Shown: positions 1 to 5,490, counted from the first letter of the stretch. The stretch: 5,905 bases of DNA from Desulfobacterales bacterium C00003106 (GCA_001751015.1 MAXM01000237.1:1-5905), one strand, 5' to 3'. Program-made: numbers and translations. Notes: generated by a model from the letters alone, not told the origin.

Positions 1-36
1 AAGTTTGTAATAGCAAAACATTCTGTAATCATTAAA

Positions 37-71
37 CTAATAGCTAACCGCTAAAGGCTGATCGCTCAACT
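37..71. repeat. Degenerate heptamer tandem repeat (5 units)
   Basis: Five consecutive 7-base units can be read: CTAATAG, CTAACCG, CTAAAGG, CTGATCG and CTCAACT. The first four fit the pattern CT(A/G)ANNG; the fifth keeps only the CT-A core. The array lies in AT-rich non-coding DNA before the first gene. Heptameric short tandem repeats are known in intergenic DNA of several bacteria, but their role is usually unclear. The array is short and degenerate, so slippage decay or chance cannot be excluded. Confidence 0.5.
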
Positions 72-83
72 TAGGTTTAAATA

Positions 84-104
84 CCCCGTCCGCTTGTGGC
101 GGGG
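84..104. repeat. GC-rich hairpin in the 5' intergenic region
   Basis: CCCCGTC (84-90) pairs with GGCGGGG (98-104) over seven base pairs, one of them G-U, around a 7-base loop. No T-tract follows, so it is not a typical intrinsic terminator. A second palindrome, TCATTT-gca-AAATGA (109-123), comes five bases later. The pair of structures lies 39-78 bases before the leader ORF and could belong to a dispersed palindromic repeat or to the 5' UTR of the operon. Confidence 0.5.
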
Positions 105-108
105 AGCT

Positions 109-123
109 TCATTTGCAAAATGA
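109..123. repeat. 15-bp palindrome TCATTT-N3-AAATGA
   Basis: Perfect 6-base arms surround the 3-base spacer GCA. With one bulged T the pairing extends outward by GCT/AGC. It may be an operator-sized site for a dimeric regulator or the second half of a composite palindromic repeat with the hairpin at 84-104. Position between possible promoter DNA and the leader ORF is the only functional hint. Confidence 0.35.
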
Positions 124-140
124 GCGAAATGCAGCATGCA

Positions 141-152
141 TAAGGAGGTGAT
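141..152 (+). promoter_or_regulatory. Extended Shine-Dalgarno of the leader ORF
   Basis: TAAGGAGGTGAT complements the conserved 3' end of 16S rRNA over its whole anti-SD length. The GGAGG core sits 13 bases before the ATG at 162, longer than the usual 5-9, so it may work as a strong but poorly spaced site or as a ribosome standby site. The same ten bases, AAGGAGGTGA, recur at 211-220 before the next gene. Confidence 0.65.
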
Positions 153-161
153 TACAAAAAA

Positions 162-230
162 ATGGTGTTTTTTCGTACGAGAAGCATACTCACTCTTAAA
201 CTTGGAATAAAAGGAGGTGAAACTGTATGA
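162..230 (+). CDS. 22-residue leader peptide ORF, overlapping the next start
   Basis: Not a recognised family. The ORF begins MVFFRTRSIL and ends IKGGETV, encoding 22 residues with a hydrophobic and basic make-up. Its TGA stop (228-230) overlaps the ATG of the downstream PEP-CTERM gene (227-229) in a classic ATGA arrangement, which usually signals translational coupling. It is preceded by an anti-SD match of 12 bases at 141-152. Its codons 17-20 are themselves the downstream ribosome binding site (211-220), so the end of the peptide is constrained by that site. Ribosomes translating it would pass through and unfold the downstream start region. It has no run of one amino acid that would suggest classical attenuation. 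The signal arrangement is clear; whether a stable peptide is made is uncertain. It could also be a decayed gene end or chance. Confidence 0.5.
   Translation: MVFFRTRSILTLKLGIKGGETV
211..220 (+). promoter_or_regulatory. Strong Shine-Dalgarno for the first PEP-CTERM gene
   Basis: AAGGAGGTGA, with the GGAGG core nine bases before the ATG at 227, fixes that start. It is a ten-base exact repeat of the site at 142-151, so two near-optimal ribosome sites stand 69 bases apart and in tandem. Confidence 0.8.
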
Positions 231-931
231 CAAAAAAACGGCGTGTGCTAGTGTTTTTCATCATGGCCTCGATGATGTTGGCTGTGGGAGCGGAGGCTGC
301 GCTTGTCAACCCTGGCTTTGAAGATGACTTCACCGGATGGACTTCGTACGGCAGCACTGCGGTGGTGTCGATAGTAACGATGGGCGATGGTTCAGGCGGT
401 ACGACTGAGTTTTCCCCGTGTGCAGGCAATAAGATGGCCTCCATTACCTATCCGGCGATGACCGGACACGTAACGGACAATTACATTGTGCAGGATGTGG
501 TACTCGGACCAGACGATAATTATCTCAATTTTAAGTTCAATTTCTGGACTTACGACGAGGCTCCCTTTGACAATCCGGGCTTTCGTGTGGAGATAAACGG
601 AGAGACGTGGGTTTCCATGAAAGCAGGTGATATCGGGGACGGAACGGTGGGCACTCTGAATTATACGGACTGGATAGGCTTAAGTATTCCTGTATCCGGA
701 TATTATGTTGATGAAGAGCGACCCGCAGAGATCAGACTCTCATTCAGCGTGGGCAATACCGGTGATAGCCAGTACCCTTCCGGGGCGTTTATTGATGCGA
801 CAAGTTTGACTTCTGCCGCAGAATATCAGGTAGTCCCCATTCCCGCAGCTGTGCTGCTCCTGGGTTCGGGGCTTGTGGGGGTATTAGCCCTGGGCAAAAC
901 GAGACGAAAGTCAGGCATTACCGGTCAATAA
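227..931 (+). CDS. Secreted PEP-CTERM (VPLPA-type) protein, jelly-roll-like domain
   Basis: A 234-residue exported protein. Residues 1-24 form a Sec signal peptide: a basic start (KKRR), a hydrophobic core and a likely cleavage after AEA. The mature part opens with LVNPGFED..FTGW, the start seen in many carbohydrate-binding-module-like beta-sandwich domains, and later carries NTGDSQYPSGAFID, a motif that recurs near the end of such domains in PEP-CTERM proteins. Residues 203-234 are the sorting signal: VPIPAAVLLLGSGL, a hydrophobic helix, then KTRRK. In this family the signal is recognised by an exosortase in the inner membrane and the protein is anchored or released into the extracellular matrix. 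The start is set by a strong ribosome site and by the ATGA overlap with the leader ORF. The next gene follows after 47 bases without a visible terminator, suggesting one transcript. The ligand is unknown; a role in biofilm or exopolysaccharide binding is inference only. Confidence 0.88.
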   Translation: MTKKRRVLVFFIMASMMLAVGAEAALVNPGFEDDFTGWTSYGSTAVVSIVTMGDGSGGTTEFSPCAGNKMASITYPAMTGHVTDNYIVQDVVLGPDDNYLNFKFNFWTYDEAPFDNPGFRVEINGETWVSMKAGDIGDGTVGTLNYTDWIGLSIPVSGYYVDEERPAEIRLSFSVGNTGDSQYPSGAFIDATSLTSAAEYQVVPIPAAVLLLGSGLVGVLALGKTRRKSGITGQ

Positions 932-978
932 CTGGCTCCAATTTAAGATTTTTCAATAATAAAGAGGAGATATAGAAA

Positions 979-1587
979 ATGAAGAAATTTTTAGTTTTAT
1001 TTTTGGCAGTCTTCATGGTTGTGGGGATGGCGAGTGTTGCTTCGGCGGCGCCGGTGACATATTTTGATTTTGACGGGGATAAGCTGGCAGATACCTCACT
1101 TTTAGTAGAAAACGTGGGTGAGGCCTTTACCGCAGATATCTATATTGCCGACGTTGATGATACCTATGGAGGGCTAGTCTCCATGGGGCTTCAGGTTTCC
1201 TACGATTCCAGTCAAGTCAACGTAACCTCAATAGCTCAGAATGCAACTGACTGGTATCTTCCCATGAAAGACTTGCCACGCTATGACAACACAACAGGGC
1301 TGGCAGAGATGGGTGGTGGTAGATTGGACGGATTAGAAGGCACCCTTCTCCTGGGTACAATTACCTTCGAATGCATGGACGAAGGGGTCAGTGAACTTCT
1401 CATGGCAGAACTGTACCCTGAGTTATCCACATTTGACAGCTTTGTTGCTGCTGATGGACATGTCTATGACAGTGAAATCGGTTACGGTAGTGCGGATGTA
1501 TCTCCGGTCCCCATCCCCGGCGCCGCGCTGCTTCTTGGCTCCGGCCTTCTTGGTCTGGTGGGGATAAAGCGTCGATTTCACCTTTAA
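979..1587 (+). CDS. Cohesin-like PEP-CTERM (VPLPA-type) surface protein
   Basis: A 202-residue exported protein. Residues 1-23 are a signal peptide ending in ASA. Residues about 43-172 resemble a cohesin-type beta-sandwich: an opening strand with GEAFTADIYIADV, then VSMGLQVSYDSSQVNVTS (the usual 'F-x-L-x-Y-D-P-x-x-x-x-V' style strand of cohesins), and a closing GTLLLGTITFECMDEG. The tail, residues 177-202, is VPIPGAALLLGSGL, a short hydrophobic span and KRR, an exosortase sorting signal. GAGGAG at 964-969, nine bases before the ATG, supports this start. Cohesin domains bind dockerins; the next intact gene (2100-3671) encodes a protease with a dockerin-type tail, so this protein is a candidate membrane or matrix receptor for it. 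The cohesin call is from pattern recognition at fold level and could be another immunoglobulin-like adhesion domain. Export and sorting are much surer than binding partner. Confidence 0.85.
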   Translation: MKKFLVLFLAVFMVVGMASVASAAPVTYFDFDGDKLADTSLLVENVGEAFTADIYIADVDDTYGGLVSMGLQVSYDSSQVNVTSIAQNATDWYLPMKDLPRYDNTTGLAEMGGGRLDGLEGTLLLGTITFECMDEGVSELLMAELYPELSTFDSFVAADGHVYDSEIGYGSADVSPVPIPGAALLLGSGLLGLVGIKRRFHL

Positions 1588-1650
1588 TGATGACTATATG
1601 ACAACTAAACCTGACAAACTCGTAACAAGTCCATTTTGCTTTCACCTTCA

Positions 1651-1685
1651 CCCCGCTCCTCTCCCGTCAAGGGAGGGGGGCGGGG
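1651..1685 (+). terminator. 15-bp GC-rich stem-loop after the cohesin-like gene
   Basis: Bases 1651-1665 pair with 1671-1685 over 15 uninterrupted pairs (two G-U) around the loop GTCAA. Five Ts follow at 1692-1696, six bases past the stem. It lies 63 bases after the cohesin-like stop. It may end the leader-PEP-CTERM-cohesin transcript, although the T-run is short and offset. The flanking TTCACC and the CTCTCCC/GGGAGGG arms also look like a dispersed intergenic palindrome, so it may be a repeat that doubles as terminator. Confidence 0.5.
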
Positions 1686-1840
1686 TTCCAATTTTTACGA
1701 GATCATCAGTATTATGATCATGATGCACCTGTGAAAAGGCCTTTTTTACCGGATTATTTAAGGCACGACAATAGTAGTTACCCATTTTAAAGCTGTATTT
1801 GCACAAAACCTTGAAAAGACTTATCACCTTCCATGCGTCA

Positions 1841-1908
1841 ATTCCCGAACCATCCACGATGCTTCTGATAGCTCTGGCCTCATGGGTCTTGTAGGTTTGA
1901 GGAAAAGG
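1841..1908 (+). pseudogene. Decayed PEP-CTERM sorting signal, frameshifted and truncated
   Basis: One frame from 1841 reads IPEPSTMLLI, the classic Pro-Glu-Pro start of a PEP-CTERM signal. The next frame, from 1873, reads SGLMGLVGLRKR, the matching hydrophobic helix and basic tail. Restoring one G at 1871 (ATAG to ATAGG) joins both into a continuous canonical signal with the expected Gly-Ser-Gly. The sequence therefore looks like a gene end broken by a single-base deletion. Upstream in the first frame only about 21 codons (from 1778) are open before two stops, and no protein body is recognisable, so most of the gene is lost. The last basic codon coincides with the edge of the inverted-repeat element at 1908. 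The motif is of the PEP subtype while the two intact neighbours are VPIP(A/G)A. Confidence 0.62.
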
Positions 1909-2050
1909 GTAGTCCCTACAAAGCAATGCAGGTTTGGAAATACCGCCCTGTCTTGCTTTGTAAACGCCTGATTTTTCACCACGTGCTGCCAGAAGCCATA
2001 ATATGTAACTGATTGAAATTATTGACCTGCACTGTTTTGTAGGGACTACC
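1908..2050. mobile_element. 143-bp MITE-like element with 26-bp inverted ends
   Basis: The 26 bases at 1908-1933 match the reverse complement of 2025-2050 at 24 positions; both ends carry GGTAGTCCCTAC outermost. The interior (about 91 bases) has no coding capacity that I can see. The size, inverted ends and lack of genes fit a miniature inverted-repeat element mobilised in trans, or the collapsed remains of an insertion sequence. No clear target duplication is visible: AAAAG on the left, TAAAT on the right. It begins at the last codons of the PEP-CTERM remnant and ends 49 bases before the protease start, so it may carry or displace the promoter of the protease. Confidence 0.6.
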
Positions 2051-2086
2051 TAAATTCCCAACTTTTGATAATACTTACAATGCAGC

Positions 2087-2093
2087 AAGGAGG
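2087..2093 (+). promoter_or_regulatory. Ribosome binding site of the protease gene
   Basis: AAGGAGG stands six bases before the ATG at 2100 and fixes that start. A GATAAT at 2067-2072 upstream resembles a -10 box, but no matching -35 is visible at normal spacing. Confidence 0.7.
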
Positions 2094-2099
2094 AACACC

Positions 2100-3671
2100 A
2101 TGAAAAAACAAATAGTTTTTGTTTTGATCACCTTAATTTCAACCGTATTGGTCAATACAGGTTTCGCATTTGACCAAAGCAGGGAAGCAATCTTTGTAAA
2201 GGCGCCTTCTCTGGAATATGCGCCCCCGCCGGGGGAAAATTTTGGATTGGTTCCACTCTCTATAGATCTGACTCACATAGGAAACATGGAAATAGAAAAA
2301 GATGAGGAGCTTCCAGCCAGTTATGATCTGAGGACGCTGGGAAAGGTCACCCCTGTGGAAAATCAGAATCCCTGCGGCGCCTGCTGGGCCTTTGCCACCA
2401 CAAGTTCGTTGGAATCAAGAATCCTGGTTCAGGAGTCGATAACGTATGACTTTTCAGAGCAAAACATTGTGGCATGCTGCGATGATTTATGCCTTGCTGA
2501 TCTTTGTCCGATCACTTGCGACTCAGGAGGAAACATAGTAGGTTCAACCAATCATCTGTCAAGAAAAGGAACCGTTTCCGATTTGGATGACCCTTATACG
2601 TGCCACACGGATTGCAGTGCAGATCCTGCATGCAATTACGGGCTTTCAATGGACAAGAACGTGACTGGTTGGCGTATTGTTTGCAGTAACCCCGACACGA
2701 TTGCCATACAAAACGCCGTATACAACTACGGCGGACTATATTGTTCAATGTATGCGTCGTTTCCCGGCTTTTTGAGCTATGACGGCACTGATGTCCTTTA
2801 TTACACGGGATCCGAAAAGATCAACCATGCGGTAACCATTGTAGGCTGGGATGACGATATGGCCCATTCGGGTGGCTGCGGCGCATGGATCGTGAAGAAC
2901 TCATGGGGAACCGGCTGGGGAGAAAACGGCTTTTTTTACATCGCCTATGATTCGGCAAGGATCGGCACGGGCGCGAGTTATCTGGAATATCAGGATTATG
3001 ATCCCTCAACAACGGTCCTGTACTACGACGACCACGGCATGTCAGGCGCCACAGGCTGCGGCATCAATACCGTTTGGGGCGCTGTGAGATTTAATCCCGC
3101 AACTTCCGGTTATCTGACCTCAGTGGATTTCTGGGCGGTAGACGATAATATGACTTATGACATTTATGTCTACGATAGTTGGACAGCCAATGCTCCGGCA
3201 GACCCGCTTCATTCCCAAACGGGTGGAAGTCTCACAGAAGCAGGTTATTATTCTGTGCCACTCACAAGTCCTGTTGCGGTCACTGCCGGAGACGAATTCG
3301 TCGTGGTAATAAAATTTGTTTGCTCTGATTATACCTGGCCGGCTCCTATTGACACATGCTCTCCCATCGCGGCCGACAAGTGTTACCTGAGCTGCAACGG
3401 AAGCGCTTGGACACATGTGGGGCAGGGGGAACATGGTTGGGATATAGGTATCCGTGCCCGTGTCGAAGAAATAGTGCTGTGTGAAGGCGATTTTGACGGA
3501 GACAACGACGTGGACGGTTCGGACCTGGCCGTGTTTGCCGCAGATTTCGGAAGAACCGATTGCACGGGCAGCCCGGATCCCTGCGAGGGTGATTTTGATG
3601 TGGACGGCGATGTGGACGGGTCTGATTTAGCCGTGTTTGCGGCGGACTTTGGCAGGACCGATTGCCCATAA
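2100..3671 (+). CDS. Secreted papain-family (C1) protease with lectin-like and dockerin domains
   Basis: A 523-residue secreted cysteine endopeptidase. Residues 1-23 are a signal peptide ending GFA. A short propeptide-like stretch precedes LPASYDLR at 71-78, the usual start of the mature C1 fold. The catalytic set is complete: Gln89 of the oxyanion hole, Cys95 in NPCGACWAF, His243 in NHAVTIVGWD and Asn267 in KNSWGTGWGENG; CDSGGN matches the papain substrate-cleft loop. Residues about 300-455, beginning VLYYDDHG, resemble the lectin-like domain that follows bacterial C1 proteases. Residues 461-488 and 495-522 are two dockerin-type calcium repeats with aspartates at loop positions 1, 3, 5, 9 and 12, each bracketed by cysteines. 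There is no PEP-CTERM tail, so surface retention would depend on docking, plausibly to the cohesin-like protein upstream. Protease identity is firm; substrate and partner are inferred. Confidence 0.94.
   Translation: MKKQIVFVLITLISTVLVNTGFAFDQSREAIFVKAPSLEYAPPPGENFGLVPLSIDLTHIGNMEIEKDEELPASYDLRTLGKVTPVENQNPCGACWAFATTSSLESRILVQESITYDFSEQNIVACCDDLCLADLCPITCDSGGNIVGSTNHLSRKGTVSDLDDPYTCHTDCSADPACNYGLSMDKNVTGWRIVCSNPDTIAIQNAVYNYGGLYCSMYASFPGFLSYDGTDVLYYTGSEKINHAVTIVGWDDDMAHSGGCGAWIVKNSWGTGWGENGFFYIAYDSARIGTGASYLEYQDYDPSTTVLYYDDHGMSGATGCGINTVWGAVRFNPATSGYLTSVDFWAVDDNMTYDIYVYDSWTANAPADPLHSQTGGSLTEAGYYSVPLTSPVAVTAGDEFVVVIKFVCSDYTWPAPIDTCSPIAADKCYLSCNGSAWTHVGQGEHGWDIGIRARVEEIVLCEGDFDGDNDVDGSDLAVFAADFGRTDCTGSPDPCEGDFDVDGDVDGSDLAVFAADFGRTDCP
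3480..3665 (+). repeat. Duplicated Cys-bracketed dockerin repeat (2 x 28 codons)
   Basis: Residues 461-488 and 495-522 of the protease differ only at two positions (G467/V501 and N469/G503). Each unit is C-E-G-D-F-D...D-V-D-G-S-D-L-A-V-F followed by AADFGRTDC. Many synonymous third positions differ between the two DNA copies (3480-3563 and 3582-3665), so the protein repeat is conserved while the DNA has drifted, which points to selection for function and not a fresh duplication. The flanking cysteines may form a disulfide closing each EF-hand-like unit. Confidence 0.8.
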
Positions 3672-3720
3672 GCCGAGCCCTTGATGTATAACTCAGACAC
3701 AGATTGATACGGTCTTTCTT

Positions 3721-3756
3721 TGCCGGAAAAATTAAAATGCCTTGATTTTTCCGGCA
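3721..3756. terminator. 12-bp perfect stem after the protease gene
   Basis: TGCCGGAAAAAT (3721-3732) is the exact complement of ATTTTTCCGGCA (3745-3756), with a 12-base loop. It begins 50 bases after the protease stop. The A- and T-rich parts are inside the stem and no T-tract follows, so termination is possible but not typical. Bases 3757-3848 hold nothing else that I can recognise. Confidence 0.4.
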
Positions 3757-3848
3757 TACCATATACATGTCAGGGGCTTCGTGGGCCATGTCTTGAGGCT
3801 ACGACAAATTCTCCGCGTGAATAATCCGGGTTAACGCTGCAACTGATT

Positions 3849-4598
3849 GTGAAAATGATAGTTAAAAAAGCAATTATTGTAAAATGTTGTGTTGTCTTTG
3901 CAGCCGTGTGTCTCCTTTTGGGGATCGCGCCTGCTGATCCCCAAGCCCGGGCCGGAATCCCGCAAAGTCAAGAGGCTTCCGCTTATTTTTTTACGGATGC
4001 CCATCTGCACCTCGAAGCTGGACTTTGGACCCTGGATTTAAAAAACGCCTCTGTGGGTGAGGTTTTGTGTGATCTGTCCCGAAGGGCCGACTTTGAGCTT
4101 ATTATTCATGGGGGTTTGCAAAAACAGATTAGCGCCAAGTTCAGCGACATTTCCCTGGAAGATGGTTTAAAGCGCATTATGCGTTTGGCAAAGCTTGACT
4201 CCGCTATTATGTATGAGGCCGAAAGGACCTCCTCCGGGCTCGTCGAATACAAGGTGAAAAGATTGGTGGTTATAACAGACACGGAGGGCATGAAACGTGC
4301 TCGATCCCACCCCATTCATGAGCGTACTCCGGAAGTAACGAGAAGGAAAGTCAAAGCGGAAATCCCTGAAGAGGAGACTTTTGAAAGTGAGCCAAAAACA
4401 GGAAGCACAAAGTTTGACATAACGCTGTCCGGCAACCGGAAGTCCCGGGAGTCTGACCCGGTCAAGGCCACCTTTGAAGGCTCTGAAGAGGATTTTCACA
4501 AGTATCTATCCGATCTGGCAGAAAGCAAACAGATCAGCTCCGAACAGTATGAACTGATAAGGAAAGATATCGGGAAGAAAAAATTCGGAAAAGAATAA
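3849..4598 (+). CDS. Exported protein with an STN (secretin/TonB N-terminal-like) domain
   Basis: A 249-residue protein of unknown role if started at GTG 3849; ATG 3855 is an equally possible start two codons later, and neither has a good ribosome site. Residues 1-35 form a signal peptide with a long hydrophobic core (VVFAAVCLLLGIA) and a possible cleavage after ARA. Residues about 60-122, with WTLDLKNASVGEVLCDLSRRADFELII and then ISAKFSDISLEDGLKRIM, have the beta-alpha-beta spacing of the STN domain found at the periplasmic N-terminus of secretins and TonB receptors. No outer-membrane barrel or secretin domain follows; the remainder (130-249) is charged, probably flexible, and ends in a short helical stretch with KKK. 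A stand-alone periplasmic STN protein may be an accessory of a secretin-type or TonB-type complex, but no such genes are nearby. Predicted location is firmer than function. Confidence 0.8.
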   Translation: MKMIVKKAIIVKCCVVFAAVCLLLGIAPADPQARAGIPQSQEASAYFFTDAHLHLEAGLWTLDLKNASVGEVLCDLSRRADFELIIHGGLQKQISAKFSDISLEDGLKRIMRLAKLDSAIMYEAERTSSGLVEYKVKRLVVITDTEGMKRARSHPIHERTPEVTRRKVKAEIPEEETFESEPKTGSTKFDITLSGNRKSRESDPVKATFEGSEEDFHKYLSDLAESKQISSEQYELIRKDIGKKKFGKE

Positions 4599-4609
4599 CA
4601 CAACATAGC

Positions 4610-4795
4610 TTAGGAACGGGGGCGGAATAACTTCCCCAAGTAGGCGCATAGATTTGGGTCAAATTTGTTCGATCTCAAATCACAAAAGTTGAAGGAATAG
4701 CAAGCTATTTTGATGCGTTTGGGATTTGAGATCGGGCAAGGGTGGCCTGAAGCTGTGATGCATAGTTGAGGAACTTATTTCGTCCCCGTTCCTTA
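4610..4795. mobile_element. 186-bp nested inverted-repeat (MITE-like) element
   Basis: The outer 25 bases (4610-4634) match the reverse complement of 4771-4795 at 21 positions, sharing GGAACGGGG near the tips; similarity continues inward for about 11 bases (8 of 11). Inside, CGATCTCAAATC (4670-4681) is perfectly repeated in inverse at 4723-4734, and a small hairpin AATAG-CAAG-CTATT (4696-4709) sits at the centre. Spacing between outer and inner arms is 35 bases on the left and 36 on the right, so the whole element can fold into one long cruciform. It has no coding capacity. This is the architecture of a non-autonomous foldback or REP-like element. It starts 11 bases after the STN gene and ends one base before the GAGG of the lipoprotein gene. 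Confidence 0.68.
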
Positions 4796-4804
4796 GAGGA
4801 CTAT

Positions 4805-5269
4805 ATGAAAAAGACTGCTCTTTTACTGTTTGTGGCATCGTTGTTCACAGTGGCATGCGCTACCCGAGAAATAGCCCCCCCTGCTGCGAACGAGACCTGT
4901 GGTTTCAGGGGGATAGCGTGGGATACTCCACTCGATCAACTTATATCTGAGCTGGAGTCTGTTGATACGGATGCGCAGAGAGGCTTGGAGTGGTATACAA
5001 AGAAGGATGATACTCTCACACTGGGGAAAGCAACCGTAGATAGCATTAATTATGTCTTTTATCAAAAGCTCTTTAGCAAGGTGAGCATAGTGGTGAGAGG
5101 GACTGAAAATTATGAGGCTCTCAAAGATTATTTGTTTGCGACCTACGGAAATGCTTCCAAGTCCGGTGAACATGCATATACGTGGTCCGTCGACAATACG
5201 GTGATCATGTTTGCTTACACTCCGTCAACAAAAGTCAGCTTACTGATCATCCAGAAAAATCAGAGGTGA
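4805..5269 (+). CDS. Small putative lipoprotein, family unknown
   Basis: A 154-residue protein starting at ATG 4805, with GAGG at 4796-4799 five bases before it. MKKTALLLFVASLFTVAC is a lipoprotein-type signal with the lipid-bearing Cys at residue 18; the lipobox T-V-A-C is less than ideal. The mature part starts after a flexible ATREIAPPAANE linker with CGFRGIAWDTPLDQL, a start seen in small hypothetical exported proteins of similar length where a 'F-x-G-I-x-W-x-T' segment precedes an alpha/beta domain. The end, YTWSVDNTVIMFAY..STKVSLLII, looks like closing beta-strands. The open frame extends upstream to a TTG at 4766, but that segment is the end of the inverted-repeat element, so it is not used here as coding. 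Location is likely outer membrane or periplasm; function is not known and nothing in the neighbourhood tells it. Confidence 0.78.
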   Translation: MKKTALLLFVASLFTVACATREIAPPAANETCGFRGIAWDTPLDQLISELESVDTDAQRGLEWYTKKDDTLTLGKATVDSINYVFYQKLFSKVSIVVRGTENYEALKDYLFATYGNASKSGEHAYTWSVDNTVIMFAYTPSTKVSLLIIQKNQR

Positions 5270-5448
5270 TGAAGGCCGAATGCCCTTCAAACTGAATCCT
5301 TAACATAACTCATACGGTTCCTCGGTTTTATCGGGCTGTCACCTCCGTTATGCACGCTCGGAAAGCGATACTACGACAAATATGACTTACGCTTTTTTCT
5401 GATAAAGAACTATATCCATTGAAAGTTAAACGTAGGCTTGCCCCCTTA
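5270..5448. other. Intergenic stretch without recognised features
   Basis: Between the lipoprotein stop and the ATPase promoter region I see only a weak GAAGG-CCGAATG-CCTTC-type hairpin just after the stop (about 5271-5288), too short to call a terminator. No RNA gene or repeat array is recognisable. Confidence 0.4.
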
Positions 5449-5476
5449 TTGCCCCTTATAGTAAGCGCTTTATACT
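5438..5476 (+). promoter_or_regulatory. Possible promoter with tandem repeat before the ATPase gene
   Basis: TTGCCC (5449-5454) and TATACT (5471-5476) are separated by 16 bases and resemble a sigma-70 -35/-10 pair. The -35 sits in the second copy of a tandem repeat, TTGCCCCCTTA (5438-5448) then TTGCCCCTTA (5449-5458). A start near 5483 would leave a very short leader before the ATG at 5491. The match is modest. Confidence 0.3.
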
Positions 5477-5490
5477 ACTGTGGAGAGGAA

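Noticed and set aside
1648..1926. 92-codon open frame on the minus strand
   Set aside because: It spans the GC-rich stem, the PEP-CTERM remnant and the edge of the inverted-repeat element, shows no recognisable domain, and the opposite strand carries the clear PEP-CTERM motif.
2022..2072. Promoter for the protease gene (TTGACC at 2022, GATAAT at 2067)
   Set aside because: The two boxes are 39 bases apart, far beyond normal spacing, and no other -35 fits GATAAT.
3346..3789. 147- and 124-codon minus-strand frames antisense to the protease end
   Set aside because: Their Pro/Arg/Ser-rich sequence is the reverse reading of the Asp-rich dockerin repeats; no ribosome site or domain supports them.
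4766..4804. TTG start giving 13 extra N-terminal residues to the lipoprotein
   Set aside because: This segment overlaps the inverted end of the 186-bp element, lacks a ribosome site, and would push the lipoprotein signal inward; ATG 4805 has GAGG at correct spacing.
3799..5381. Direct repeat CTACGACAAAT at 3799-3809 and 5371-5381
   Set aside because: An 11-base match between two sites is expected by chance in a window of this size, and the flanks do not match.
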